Below, piece after piece: positions 25,496-33,435 of a stretch of 64,000 nt of DNA. A program made the position numbers and the translations under genes. Within the stretch, counting starts at the first letter, position 1, and each line of letters begins with the position of its first letter. Origin of the DNA: Nannocystis punicea (GTDB lineage Bacteria > Myxococcota_A > Polyangia > Nannocystales > Nannocystaceae); the NCBI RefSeq assembly GCF_026965555.1, contig NZ_CP114040.1:2728001-2792000 (forward strand), in the 5' to 3' direction. The notes below the pieces were generated by a model. The model saw only the letters and a program-made list of their open reading frames with translations. It was not told the DNA's origin and did no database searches.

Positions 25496-26263
25496 TCAGC
25501 GCTTGGGGCCCTCGGGACGAGCCTCGAGCTTGCGCTGCGCAGGCGCGGCGGCCCGCTCCTCCGCCCACTGTTTCTCCAGGGTGTGCTGGATCAGCTCGTT
25601 GGTGAGCCGGAGGCGCTGGCCGGCGCCCGCGGCTTCCTCCTTGAAGCGCTTCTGCTCGTCGGGGGTCGCGTTGGGATCGTTCGCGGCCTCCTCGCTCGCT
25701 TTTTTGTCCTCCTTCGCGGCCTCCGCGGCGCGCTCGAGCGCCTCGAGCTTCTTGGTGTAGCCCTCCTGAGCGTACTCGGCGGCGGTCGCCCTCGCCGACA
25801 CCCACTCTTCACGCGCCTTCAGGCATCGCCGCATGCGTTCGTCGTCGGCGAGCGAGGGATCCAGCGCAGATGCGCTCGCCGATGAGGCGTTGCTGGCATT
25901 CTTGCTGCGCATGAGCATGATGGTCGTCGGGATCGCCAGGGCGCCGCCGCCGGCGATGAAGATCGCGTTGCGGTTCTCGGCCGCCCAGTTCGCCCTGGGG
26001 TGGTCATCGGGGCCCATCGCCGCGCCGGCGATCGCCAGGCCGGAAGCGACGAGGCCCATGAAAATACCGAGGCCGAGAAAGGCCTGGCCTCTCTTGTCGG
26101 CGCTCTCAGCGAGTCGCAGACAGTATTGCTTGCTCGATTCCACGTCGTTGAGCTTCGCCGCCGGTCCCTGGAAGGGGATGACGACCGCGCCCGAGTGCAT
26201 GGAGCAGCCGAGTCCTGGCGCGGCCAGGAGCAAGGTCGTGGCCATGATGGATCGTTGAAACAT
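25496..26263 (-). CDS. Lipoprotein with transmembrane pair and coiled-coil
   Basis: A 255-aa protein. Signal peptide with lipobox GLGC (Cys18), a short extracytoplasmic segment, two hydrophobic helices (about 63-84 and 100-120, AFLGLGIFMGLVASGLAIAG and NAIFIAGGGALAIPTTIMLM), then a long charged helix (about 150-240: KKLEALERAAEAAKEDKKAS, PDEQKRFKEEAAGAGQRLRL) predicted as coiled-coil. GAGGAG 6 nt before the ATG at 26263 fixes the start. Function unknown; an envelope scaffold is possible. Confidence 0.75.
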   Translation of the reverse strand: MFQRSIMATTLLLAAPGLGCSMHSGAVVIPFQGPAAKLNDVESSKQYCLRLAESADKRGQAFLGLGIFMGLVASGLAIAGAAMGPDDHPRANWAAENRNAIFIAGGGALAIPTTIMLMRSKNASNASSASASALDPSLADDERMRRCLKAREEWVSARATAAEYAQEGYTKKLEALERAAEAAKEDKKASEEAANDPNATPDEQKRFKEEAAGAGQRLRLTNELIQHTLEKQWAEERAAAPAQRKLEARPEGPKR

Positions 26264-26495
26264 GGATCTCCTCATTGAGTTCGGACCTATAGAGATGACA
26301 ACGATCCATCGTACCACGTCGAGCAGGCCTGTCGTCGGTCTATATTTATTTACAGAACACCGTGGGGCGATACTCTCCTCTGAAGACCGCTGCGCGCGGG
26401 CGAGCCTTCGCAGGAAACCCCGCCACTGCACCGTCGACGCGAGCCGGGACGACCGAAAAAAAACCTGAACGGGTCGGGTCCGAGGCGACACTACC

Positions 26496-27116
26496 GTGAG
26501 CGACATGACGATTCCGCAGGCGATCGAGGCGAGTGGGCTCGCCGTTTTCACGTTACCCCTGATCTTGGTGGCAGCATGCGCGTACCCGCTCGCCGAGGCG
26601 GACGATCAGAAGTATGTGCGGCCCGCTCGCGCGACCATGGCGGAGGTCCTCGCCGATCCTCTGCTCGAGAAGGTCATGGCGGCGATTCCTGCGAGTGCAG
26701 TCGACCACGCCGAGGATCCGCCCGGGCTGGCGGACGACGCGGGCGAGGCGGTGCTGCAGCGGCTCCGGTCGACGAGCCCGGAATTCGCGGTCACGTGCCG
26801 CAGGTCCGCCAATCGCAAGACCTGGGCCTGGGAGGGGAAAGAGTCGACCGAGGGGGAGCCGCGTTCGGTCCCCCTGCGATGCGCGTGGTTCGAGGACCAG
26901 AGCATCCCGGAGTGGAGCGGGACGCTGGCGCACGAGCTCGCGCACCACGCCGGCTATTCGCACGAAGGCAACCGCAGGAGCGGCAACGAATGCACCGTGC
27001 CCCACCTCGTCGCGGACGCGCTGATCTACGTGGCGACGCTGCGGAGCACGGGGCGCGCGACGCTCACGGAGGATGCGTGCCCGGCGCTCAAAACGGGGAG
27101 CGCCGCGGTGCGGTGA
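26496..27116 (+). CDS. Lipoprotein zinc metallopeptidase with HExxHxxGxxH motif
   Basis: A 206-aa protein. N-terminal signal with lipobox LVAAC (Cys28), a ~100-residue region with two Cys (TCRRSANRK, LRCAWFEDQ), then AHELAHHAGYSHEGN (His146, Glu147, His150, His156 from the GTG start), the extended zinc-binding consensus HExxHxxGxxH of metzincins. Anchored in the cell envelope. At ~180 mature residues it is small for a metzincin, and the Met-turn is not obvious, so it may be a distinct family. GTG 26496 and ATG 26505 are both possible starts. Confidence 0.72.
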   Translation: MSDMTIPQAIEASGLAVFTLPLILVAACAYPLAEADDQKYVRPARATMAEVLADPLLEKVMAAIPASAVDHAEDPPGLADDAGEAVLQRLRSTSPEFAVTCRRSANRKTWAWEGKESTEGEPRSVPLRCAWFEDQSIPEWSGTLAHELAHHAGYSHEGNRRSGNECTVPHLVADALIYVATLRSTGRATLTEDACPALKTGSAAVR

Positions 27117-27381
27117 ATCGACGGCCTGTCCCGATGGCCAGCCGGCGATAGTCGGGTGATTGTCGTCGCCAAGGACGCTCGCCTCCTCGCCTCGGGTGAT
27201 TCACCGGCGTCCCCATGTCAGCACTCCGTCCGGACGTCCGCCCGCTACAGTCGAGCTCGCTCGCCGCGGCGACGCCCCCGCGCGTCCGCGTGAACTCGCG
27301 GCGGGTGTGCGAGGAGCCGCGGGTTGCGACCGTCCGGGTGAATCAGGCCTGTGCAGGGCCCGCCCGTGCTTGCTTGCGAGC

Positions 27382-28617
27382 ATGCTGCTCCGCCCCGTCC
27401 TCGCGCTCACGGCCGCGTTCGCCGGCTCGTGCGACCGTTCCGCCGAACCTGCGTACGACGGGCCGACCTATCACCGCGACGTCGCGCCGATCCTCGCCAG
27501 CAATTGCGGGGAGTGCCACCGGTCGGGGGGGATCGCGCCGTTTCCCTTCACGACCTACGAAGAGGTCGCGCCGCTGGCCGCGACGATCGCCGCGGTCACG
27601 GGCGCCCGCACCATGCCGCCCTTCAACCTCGACAACGGCGGCACCTGCAACACCTACGTCGGCGCCCGCTGGCTCGACGAGGACGACATCGCCACCCTGG
27701 CCGCGTGGGCGCAGGCCGGCGCGCCCGCGGGCGAACCGTCCGGCGAGGCGCCGCAGGCCCCGGCGGCGTGGCAGCTGGACCGCGTCGACCTGACTCTGGC
27801 GATGCCGGAGCCCTATACGCCGGACGACTCTGCGGACGACATCTATCGCTGCTTCATCATCGACCCGGGCCTGACGGAGGAGGCGTTCCTCGTCGGCTTC
27901 GAGGTCCGCCTCGGCCGGCCCGAGATGGTCCACCACCTGACGCTCTACGCCCTCGACTCCGAGCAGGACGAGGCGGACGCCGCCATGCTCGACGCGGCCG
28001 AGGCCGGTCCGGGGTACACCTGCTTCGGCGATCCGCTGGTGCCGTCGCGCTGGCTGGTGGGCGCGGGCCCGAGCGACCGCGGGCGAATGCTGCCGGCGGG
28101 CACGGGGCTGTACATGGGCGCCGGGCGCAAGACTGTGCTGCAGATGCACTACAACCGGTCGCAGGGCACGTTCCCCGACCAGACCGCGATCGACCTGCAG
28201 CTGGCGGCGAGCGTCCCGCACGAGGCGTTCATCGAGCGCGTGGAGGACCCGTTCCTCGAGCTGCCGCCGGGCCAGTCCGCGGTGGTCGAGATCGACACCA
28301 GGGAGCTGCGCGAGGACTTCACTCTGTGGGGCGTGTGGCCGCACATGCACGGCCTCGGCGCGCAGCTGCGGGTGACCGCGGAGCGCCCCGCCGGCGAGCA
28401 GTGCCTGGCGCAGGTCGACGATTATCAATTCCACTGGCAGGAGTTCTCGTTCTACGAGCGCCCCGTCCGCGTCCACGCCGGCGACACCCTGCGGATCGCC
28501 TGCACCTACGACACCACGAGCCGCGACACGACCACGACCTGGGGCTACGGCACCGCGGACGAGATGTGCATCGGCTTCTTCTACGTCACCGAGGGGTTCG
28601 TCCCCGGGAGCGAGTAG
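27382..28617 (+). CDS. Copper type II (PHM-like) monooxygenase with c-type haem-binding motif, lipoprotein
   Basis: A 411-aa protein. Signal peptide with lipobox FAGSC, a short cytochrome-like region with CGECH (Cys42-x-x-Cys45-His46) and GARTMPPF, then two domains like peptidylglycine alpha-hydroxylating monooxygenase. All copper ligands can be placed: VHHLTLY (His184, His185), VLQMHYN (His256), WPHMHGLG (His321, His323) and DEMC (Met395). The family hydroxylates organic substrates with O2 and ascorbate. The haem domain may supply electrons. The ATG at 27382 leads into the signal peptide. It is followed by a di-haem peroxidase homologue about 900 bp downstream. Confidence 0.9.
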   Translation: MLLRPVLALTAAFAGSCDRSAEPAYDGPTYHRDVAPILASNCGECHRSGGIAPFPFTTYEEVAPLAATIAAVTGARTMPPFNLDNGGTCNTYVGARWLDEDDIATLAAWAQAGAPAGEPSGEAPQAPAAWQLDRVDLTLAMPEPYTPDDSADDIYRCFIIDPGLTEEAFLVGFEVRLGRPEMVHHLTLYALDSEQDEADAAMLDAAEAGPGYTCFGDPLVPSRWLVGAGPSDRGRMLPAGTGLYMGAGRKTVLQMHYNRSQGTFPDQTAIDLQLAASVPHEAFIERVEDPFLELPPGQSAVVEIDTRELREDFTLWGVWPHMHGLGAQLRVTAERPAGEQCLAQVDDYQFHWQEFSFYERPVRVHAGDTLRIACTYDTTSRDTTTTWGYGTADEMCIGFFYVTEGFVPGSE

Positions 28618-29510
28618 AGCGGCGCGCGGCCGGGCCCGACGGCCTGGCCCGAAGGCCATGTCGTCGGGCGCCGCGGCTGCCGGGGCCGCGCTCGCGCGGA
28701 GGGAGCAATCGCGGCACTCCGGCGAGACCGCGGCGCTCCAGCGGCCGCGAGCCGATCTGCATCGGCGCGCAGGGGCCCAGCGGCCTCGGCGATGGGGCCG
28801 TGCGCGAGCAATCGGCGATCGCGGCCCCTGACGATGCGGACGGCCATGTCCGCTTGGCCGGGGCCAATGCGAGGCCCGCAGGTTGCGATCTCGCGGGCGC
28901 GCGAGCGGAGTGAAAGCGCCCAATCGCGGGAGCCGAAAAGCCAGTCTGGCCTGTGATTTCTGCAGTGCGTATTCTCTGGCGTCGCCCGATTCGTGGGCGC
29001 GTCAAGATGATGCAACGCGACCTGGATCACGACAGACGTGTGCACGCATGCGACCCAGGGGGCCGAGGGAGGCACAGGCCGACGCGGCGAATGCGGGCGA
29101 ACGTCCGGACACGGGGCGCCGCGCGGCGGTGATGCGAGAGCGCGAGTCGTGGACGTGACTGGGGGGAAGCGAAGGCGGTACGGGCAATCCCGAGGTCGAC
29201 TTCGATGCGAGTGAGCGCGATGGAGACGACAGGTGTACATTGTCGGCACCGCGAAAAGAATGTTCGCTGACAAGTCGTGGCTTGACGACCCCGATGGTTC
29301 GTGCACAATGAAAGCCCAGCTCGCTTTGTAAGCCGCGGGGCAATCGTGCGAGGGTTCGTGGCACGGGCGGGAGATCGGCGAGGCGTGCGGCGACGAGGGC
29401 TGGTGGTGAGGTCGAATCGTAGCGACACGGCATGTCGCCGGACAAATGAACCACGACGTACGGGCCCTGCGGAGCGGGGCCCTGGTCGTTCTCCTGCTTG
29501 GAGCAGTGTC
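28618..29510. other. Long intergenic region
   Basis: About 890 bp with no supported gene; the frames on both strands give low-complexity Arg/Ser peptides. It contains the hairpin at 28645-28658 and, at 29462-29482, GGGCCC repeated with a 9-bp spacer just before the next gene, possibly a leader hairpin. Base composition falls around 28930-29300, suggesting regulatory or horizontally acquired DNA. Confidence 0.4.
28645..28658. repeat. Short perfect hairpin after the monooxygenase stop
   Basis: TGGCC/GGCCA arms (28645-28649 and 28654-28658) around CGAA, 28 bp after the stop at 28617. The CGAA loop is the complement of the TTCG loops seen elsewhere in the hairpin family. Confidence 0.6.
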
Positions 29511-31030
29511 ATGCTGAAGCATCGTGTTGTGACGGTTCTGTGGTTGTCGATGGTCCCCATGGTGGCGTGTGACGCGGGCGCGGTGACCGAGCCGGTGAGC
29601 GCGCGGTCGGGCGAGGCCGAGTCCGAGGCAGTACCCGAGGAGCCCGGCGGTCTGGCCGAGCTGGAGTCGCTCAACTGGTACGGCACGCGGAAGCAGCTCG
29701 TCACCCAGGTCCGCGCGCTGATCGCGGAGAACGGCATCACCCCGCTCGAGCTGCCGCCGCCGAATTCGGACGAGCTGGTCGAGCTCGGCGAGGCGCTCTT
29801 CTACGACAAGATCCTGAGCGGCAACATGGACACTTCGTGCTCCACGTGCCATCACCCGCGGCTCGCCACGACCGACCACCTGACGATGAATCGGGGCATC
29901 CGTGGCGTCGGGATCGGGCCGAGCCGCCTCGGCGCGGTGGTGGGCGGGCGGACGACGCAGCCGCTGTGGAACCTGCACAAGCTGACGACCGGCCTCACCG
30001 TCGACCACAAGGTTCCGCTCGACGCCAGCGGTCACGTCATTCCGCTCGGCGGGCCGTTCATCCCCTTCGATTGGCAGGACGACGCGTTCGACCCCGACAT
30101 GCTGGTGGCGGCCGGGCAGGCGATGATGCCCGAGGTGACCGACCAGGAGATGCTCGGCTTCCCCAACGAGAACGACTTCACCACCGACTGCGCGCTCGAC
30201 AACCCGCCGTTCAACTTCGTCGTCTGCGCCTGGGGCATGATGATGGACCGGCTCGGCGCGATCCCGGAGTACGTCGACATGTTCGAGGCGGCCTACCCAG
30301 GCGTCGCCTTCGAAGACATGCACTTCGCCTACGCCGGCAACGCCATCGCCGCCTACGAGTTCCGCACCTTCTTCTCCAACGACACCCCGTGGGACCGCTT
30401 CGTCGGCCGCTACGACCCCGACACGGGGGGCCTGATCGCGGGCGACGACGACGCGCTCAGCTACAACCAGCTGGTCGGCGCGCGCCACTTCCTCGACGAC
30501 GACCGCGGCAATTGTACCGCCTGCCACGCGGGCAACGCGTTCACCGACGAGGACTTTCACAAGACGCTGGCGCCGCAGTTCGGGCCCGGCGACACGGTCC
30601 CCGGCGGCGACGGGCCGGGCGGGCTCGACGACTTCGGCCGCATGCGGATCTCCGGCGACCCGGACGACAAGTACGCGTGGCGCACCCCGCCGCTGCGCAA
30701 CGTGATGTTCACCGGGCCCTGGGGTCGGCAGAGCCATTACAACGACATCAAGGACTTCATCCGTCACTACCGCGACCCCGAGGACGCGCTGCTCGACTAC
30801 GACATCACCGACAGCGTCGACGAGGTGGCGATGCACTCGCAGTTCCTCGAGAACCGCGCGGCATCATCGCCGAGGGCGTCGACCCGATCCTCGCCACCGT
30901 CGACGTCTACGGCTCGTGGACCGTCGACTACCTGGTGTCCTTCCTCGGGTCGCTCAGCGACGACGCCGGGCCGGACTTCTCGCACCTGATCCCGCTGACC
31001 GTGCCGAGCGGCCTGCCCGTCGATCCGTGA
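29511..31030 (+). pseudogene. Di-haem cytochrome c peroxidase (MauG/CcpA-like) lipoprotein gene with a frameshift
   Basis: GGAG precedes an ATG at 29511, followed by a signal peptide with lipobox MVAC. Two haem motifs are present: CSTCH (Cys110-x-x-Cys113-His114) and CTACH (Cys335-x-x-Cys338-His339), with GEALFYDKILSGN, TPPLRNVMFTGPWGR and related CcpA/MauG landmarks. At about 30858-30861 the reading frame breaks: LENRA in one frame continues as GIIAEGVDPILATVDVYGSW in another, running to the stop at 31030. One lost G or C in a GCGCGG run explains this. The C-terminal ~55 residues are needed for the usual fold. It may be a sequencing error, a recent mutation or recoding. Confidence 0.82.
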
Positions 31031-31084
31031 GCGCCGGTTCGCCGCGCCCGCCGCTCGCGCGGGCGCGGTGCTGGGCGAAGATAG

Positions 31085-31124
31085 CCCGAAGGGACATGTC
31101 TCCAGGGACATTGTCCCGGGGACA
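31085..31124. repeat. Triple hairpin between convergent genes
   Basis: CCCGAAGGG (31085-31093), ATGTCTCCAGGGACAT (31096-31111, six pairs plus T.G) and TGTCCCGGGGACA (31112-31124, six perfect pairs around one G) are adjacent, between the peroxidase gene stop (31030) and the end of the minus-strand LysR gene (31130). No T-run. Best example of the family. Confidence 0.75.
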
Positions 31125-31129
31125 GGCGA

Positions 31130-31945
31130 TCACGCCCGGCGGCGGGCCTGGGCGGCGACGGCCAGGCGCAGGAACTCGCTGATCAGCGGGGACCGGCGGG
31201 TCGCGTCGTGGGCGAGGCAGACCTCGGCCGGCGGGGCGTCGACGACGGGCACGCGGACCAGGTCGGGGCGCTGATAAAAGCCCGCGGTGGTGGCGGGCAG
31301 GAGGACGACGCCCTGGCCGGCGGCGACCAGCTCGAGCTTCTCCTCGACGTTGCGGACCGGGTGAGTGTCGTGGTGGATCATGGTCTCGCCGGCCAGCTCG
31401 GCCATGGTCACGACCTCGCGCGCGGCCAGGCGGTGGCCCTCCGCCACGACGACCACGCGGTCCTCGCTCGCCAGCAGGAGCACGGACAGGCCGGCGTCGG
31501 GGAACGGCCGCCGCAGGTAGCCGACGTCGATCTGGCCGTCGAGCAGCAAGGCGGCCTGCTCGTCCCAGCCGATCCGCCGCACCTCGATGTGGACGTCCGG
31601 ATGCGCGGCCGCCAGCGCCCGCACTGCCGGGGTGACGACGAGCCCCGGCATGAAGCCGACGACCAGCGCCCGCCGCCCTCGCGCGACCCGCCGGACCCGC
31701 CGCTGCGCCGCCTGGGCCGCGGCCAGCAGCGCGCCGGCGTCGTCGAGGAGCTGGCGACCGGCGGGGGTGAGCGCGACCGATCGGGTGGTGCGGACCAGCA
31801 GCGCCGCCCCGAGCTCCTCCTCGAGCGCGCGGATCTGCCGGCTCAGCGCGGGCTGGGCGACGCGCAGCCGCTCCGCCGCGCGGCCGAAGTGCATCAGCTC
31901 GGCGACGGCGACGAAGTAGCGGAGCTTTCGCAGATCGAGGTCCAC
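31130..31945 (-). CDS. LysR-family transcriptional regulator (CynR/CbbR-like)
   Basis: A 271-aa protein. HTH (about 3-60: LRKLRYFVAVAELMHFGRAA, LRVAQPALSRQIRALEEELG, TTRSVALTPAGRQLLDDAGA) and an effector domain (about 85-265). The GTG at 31945 (VDLDLRKLRYF) is the family start; longer frames overlap the divergent gene. It faces away from the epimerase gene at 32034 across a perfect operator palindrome and probably regulates it. Confidence 0.88.
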   Translation of the reverse strand: MDLDLRKLRYFVAVAELMHFGRAAERLRVAQPALSRQIRALEEELGAALLVRTTRSVALTPAGRQLLDDAGALLAAAQAAQRRVRRVARGRRALVVGFMPGLVVTPAVRALAAAHPDVHIEVRRIGWDEQAALLLDGQIDVGYLRRPFPDAGLSVLLLASEDRVVVVAEGHRLAAREVVTMAELAGETMIHHDTHPVRNVEEKLELVAAGQGVVLLPATTAGFYQRPDLVRVPVVDAPPAEVCLAHDATRRSPLISEFLRLAVAAQARRRA

Positions 31946-31957
31946 GGGCGGGTCCGG

Positions 31958-31982
31958 GATTGATGCCTTCGCGGCATCAATC
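31958..31982. promoter_or_regulatory. LysR operator palindrome
   Basis: A perfect 10-bp inverted repeat, GATTGATGCC-N5-GGCATCAATC, lies in the 88-bp region between the LysR gene and the epimerase gene. It contains the T-N11-A core (TTGATGCC...GGCATCAA) usual for LysR sites, 12 bp from the LysR start. Confidence 0.85.
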
Positions 31983-32033
31983 CGACGGTAACCGATCTTG
32001 GACGGCGCCGGCAACGGTCGCCACAGTGAGCGC

Positions 32034-32867
32034 ATGACAGTCTTCGTGACGGGTGCTTCCGGATACATCGGCCAGTCGGTCCTGCGGGCGCTGGCCGCAC
32101 GCGGTGAGACGGTGGTGGCGCTGGCGCGCAGCGACCGGGCCGAGCAGATCGTGGGTGAGCTGGGCGCGCGGCCGGTCCGCGGCGAGCTGACCGACGCTGC
32201 GCTGCTGCGGGCGCAGGCGGCCGCGGCGGACGGGGTGATCCACCTCGGCGCGGTCGACGGGGCGACCGACCGCGCCGCCGCCGAGGCGATGCTGGCCGGG
32301 GCCAGCGGCCGGCCCTACGTGCATACGGGCGGCGTGTGGGTGTACGGCGACACTGCCGGCCTGGTCGACGAGGAGGCGCCGCTCGCCCCGCCGGCGCTGG
32401 TGGCCTGGCGAGTCGACGTCGAGCGGTACGTGCTGAGGCAGCCGGGCCACCCGGTGCTGATCCGGCCGGGGGTGGTGTACGGGCGCTCGGCGTGGTTGCT
32501 CGAGCAGGCGTTCGGCGCCGACGCCCGCGCGACCGGCTCGGTGCGGGTCATCGGCGAGGGCGCCAACCACATGACTCTGGTGCACGTCGACGACCTCGCC
32601 GAGCTGTACGTGCTGGCGCTGCTGCGCGCCCCCGCCGGCGCGGTCTACAACGCCGTGACCCAGAACCTGCCGCTGCGCGCCGTCGCCGAGGCGCTGAGCC
32701 GCTCGCTCGGGCTCGGCGGGAAGACCCGCCCGGTCGCCGCCGAGGCGCTCGGGCCGCTCGGGGAGGCGTTCGCGCTCGAGCAACAGGTGAGCTCGGAGCG
32801 GGCGATCCGCGAGCTCGGCTGGCAGCCGGCGCACGTCGACGCGCTGCGCGAGCTGGCGGCGGGCTGA
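32034..32867 (+). CDS. NAD(P)-dependent epimerase/reductase (extended SDR)
   Basis: A 277-aa Rossmann-fold protein. GASGYIGQ (residues 7-14) is the nucleotide-binding motif TGxxGxxG. VIHLGAV and the HTGGVWVYGDT segment follow, then IRPGVVYG and a substrate-binding C-terminal domain. The usual YxxxK catalytic pair is absent (the corresponding area reads LVAWRVDVERYV), so it is an atypical SDR like the NAD-dependent epimerase/NmrA-type proteins. Divergent from the LysR gene, probably inducible. The ATG at 32034 is supported by motif position. Confidence 0.88.
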   Translation: MTVFVTGASGYIGQSVLRALAARGETVVALARSDRAEQIVGELGARPVRGELTDAALLRAQAAAADGVIHLGAVDGATDRAAAEAMLAGASGRPYVHTGGVWVYGDTAGLVDEEAPLAPPALVAWRVDVERYVLRQPGHPVLIRPGVVYGRSAWLLEQAFGADARATGSVRVIGEGANHMTLVHVDDLAELYVLALLRAPAGAVYNAVTQNLPLRAVAEALSRSLGLGGKTRPVAAEALGPLGEAFALEQQVSSERAIRELGWQPAHVDALRELAAG

Positions 32868-32907
32868 TGATCCGTCGCGGTGGACGAGCTCGGTGATCCC
32901 GAGGTGG

Positions 32908-32924
32908 CTGTCCCGAGAGACATG
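32908..32924. repeat. Short hairpin between the epimerase and alpha-CTD genes
   Basis: CTGTCCCGAGAGACATG: arms TGTC/GACA with one mismatch and a C-G pair around GA, 40 bp after the epimerase stop. Same family as the hairpin at 31096. Confidence 0.55.
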
Positions 32925-32996
32925 TCGGCGTGCTCGCCGTCCGCAGCGGAGGCTCGCGCTTGACACGCCCGGGCCCGCCTCGGCAAAGTCGCCGCG

Positions 32997-33272
32997 ATGG
33001 ACAGCCCGCTCGATCACTCCGTCGAAGACCTCGAGATCTCGGTCCGCGCCTGGAACGTCCTCAACCAGTTCGGGATCGCCTACGTCGGCGAGCTGGTGCA
33101 GTGGACCGAGCACGACCTGCTGCAGCACCCGTCCTCGAGCAAGAAGATCGTGGGCGAGCTGCGCGAGTTTCTGGGGCAGATGGGCCTCTCGCTCGGGACG
33201 CCGCAGCCGGAGTGGAAGCGGCCCGACGGAGCAGCGGTCGCGCTGCCGACCGGGGAATCGCGGCGGGCTTGA
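32997..33272 (+). CDS. Free-standing RNA polymerase alpha C-terminal-domain (alpha-CTD)-like protein
   Basis: A 91-aa protein almost entirely matching the alpha-CTD fold: SVEDLEISVRAWNVLNQFG, IAYVGELVQWTEHDLLQHPS, SKKIVGELREFLGQMGLSLG. The UP-element DNA-contact residues are partly kept: Arg17 (=R265) and Asn20 (=N268), Lys50 (=K298) and Glu54 (=E302), while Gly296 is Ser48 and Ser299 is Ile51. The N-terminal dimerisation domain of alpha is absent. It could compete with or supplement alpha-CTD at promoters, or be an HhH DNA-binding protein. It is flanked by hairpins on both sides. Confidence 0.85.
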   Translation: MDSPLDHSVEDLEISVRAWNVLNQFGIAYVGELVQWTEHDLLQHPSSSKKIVGELREFLGQMGLSLGTPQPEWKRPDGAAVALPTGESRRA

Positions 33273-33274
33273 GG

Positions 33275-33292
33275 CCTGTCTCTTCGGGCAGG
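33275..33292. repeat. Hairpin 2 bp after the alpha-CTD stop codon
   Basis: CCTGTCTCTTCGGGCAGG: four Watson-Crick outer pairs and inner C-G plus T.G pairs around CTTC. Nearly the complement of the hairpin at 500-515, with paired changes (GTC/GGC versus GCC/GAC) that keep the stem. Confidence 0.65.
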
Positions 33293-33435
33293 TGATTTTC
33301 TGGCCCCGCGGCGCCGCGCAGTGGCGACCTTCAGGCGCCCGCGAGCGCTCCTGCGGTCGAAGATTTTACCGTGGATTGACGCCGCAGGCCGGGCGGCGAG
33401 GGGACGCGCCGGGCTGGCCAGGTACGATCGCCGTC

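Noticed and set aside
28581..30836. Minus-strand frame of 751 codons
   Set aside because: Shadow of the peroxidase gene and the intergenic region; Arg/His/Val-rich without domain.
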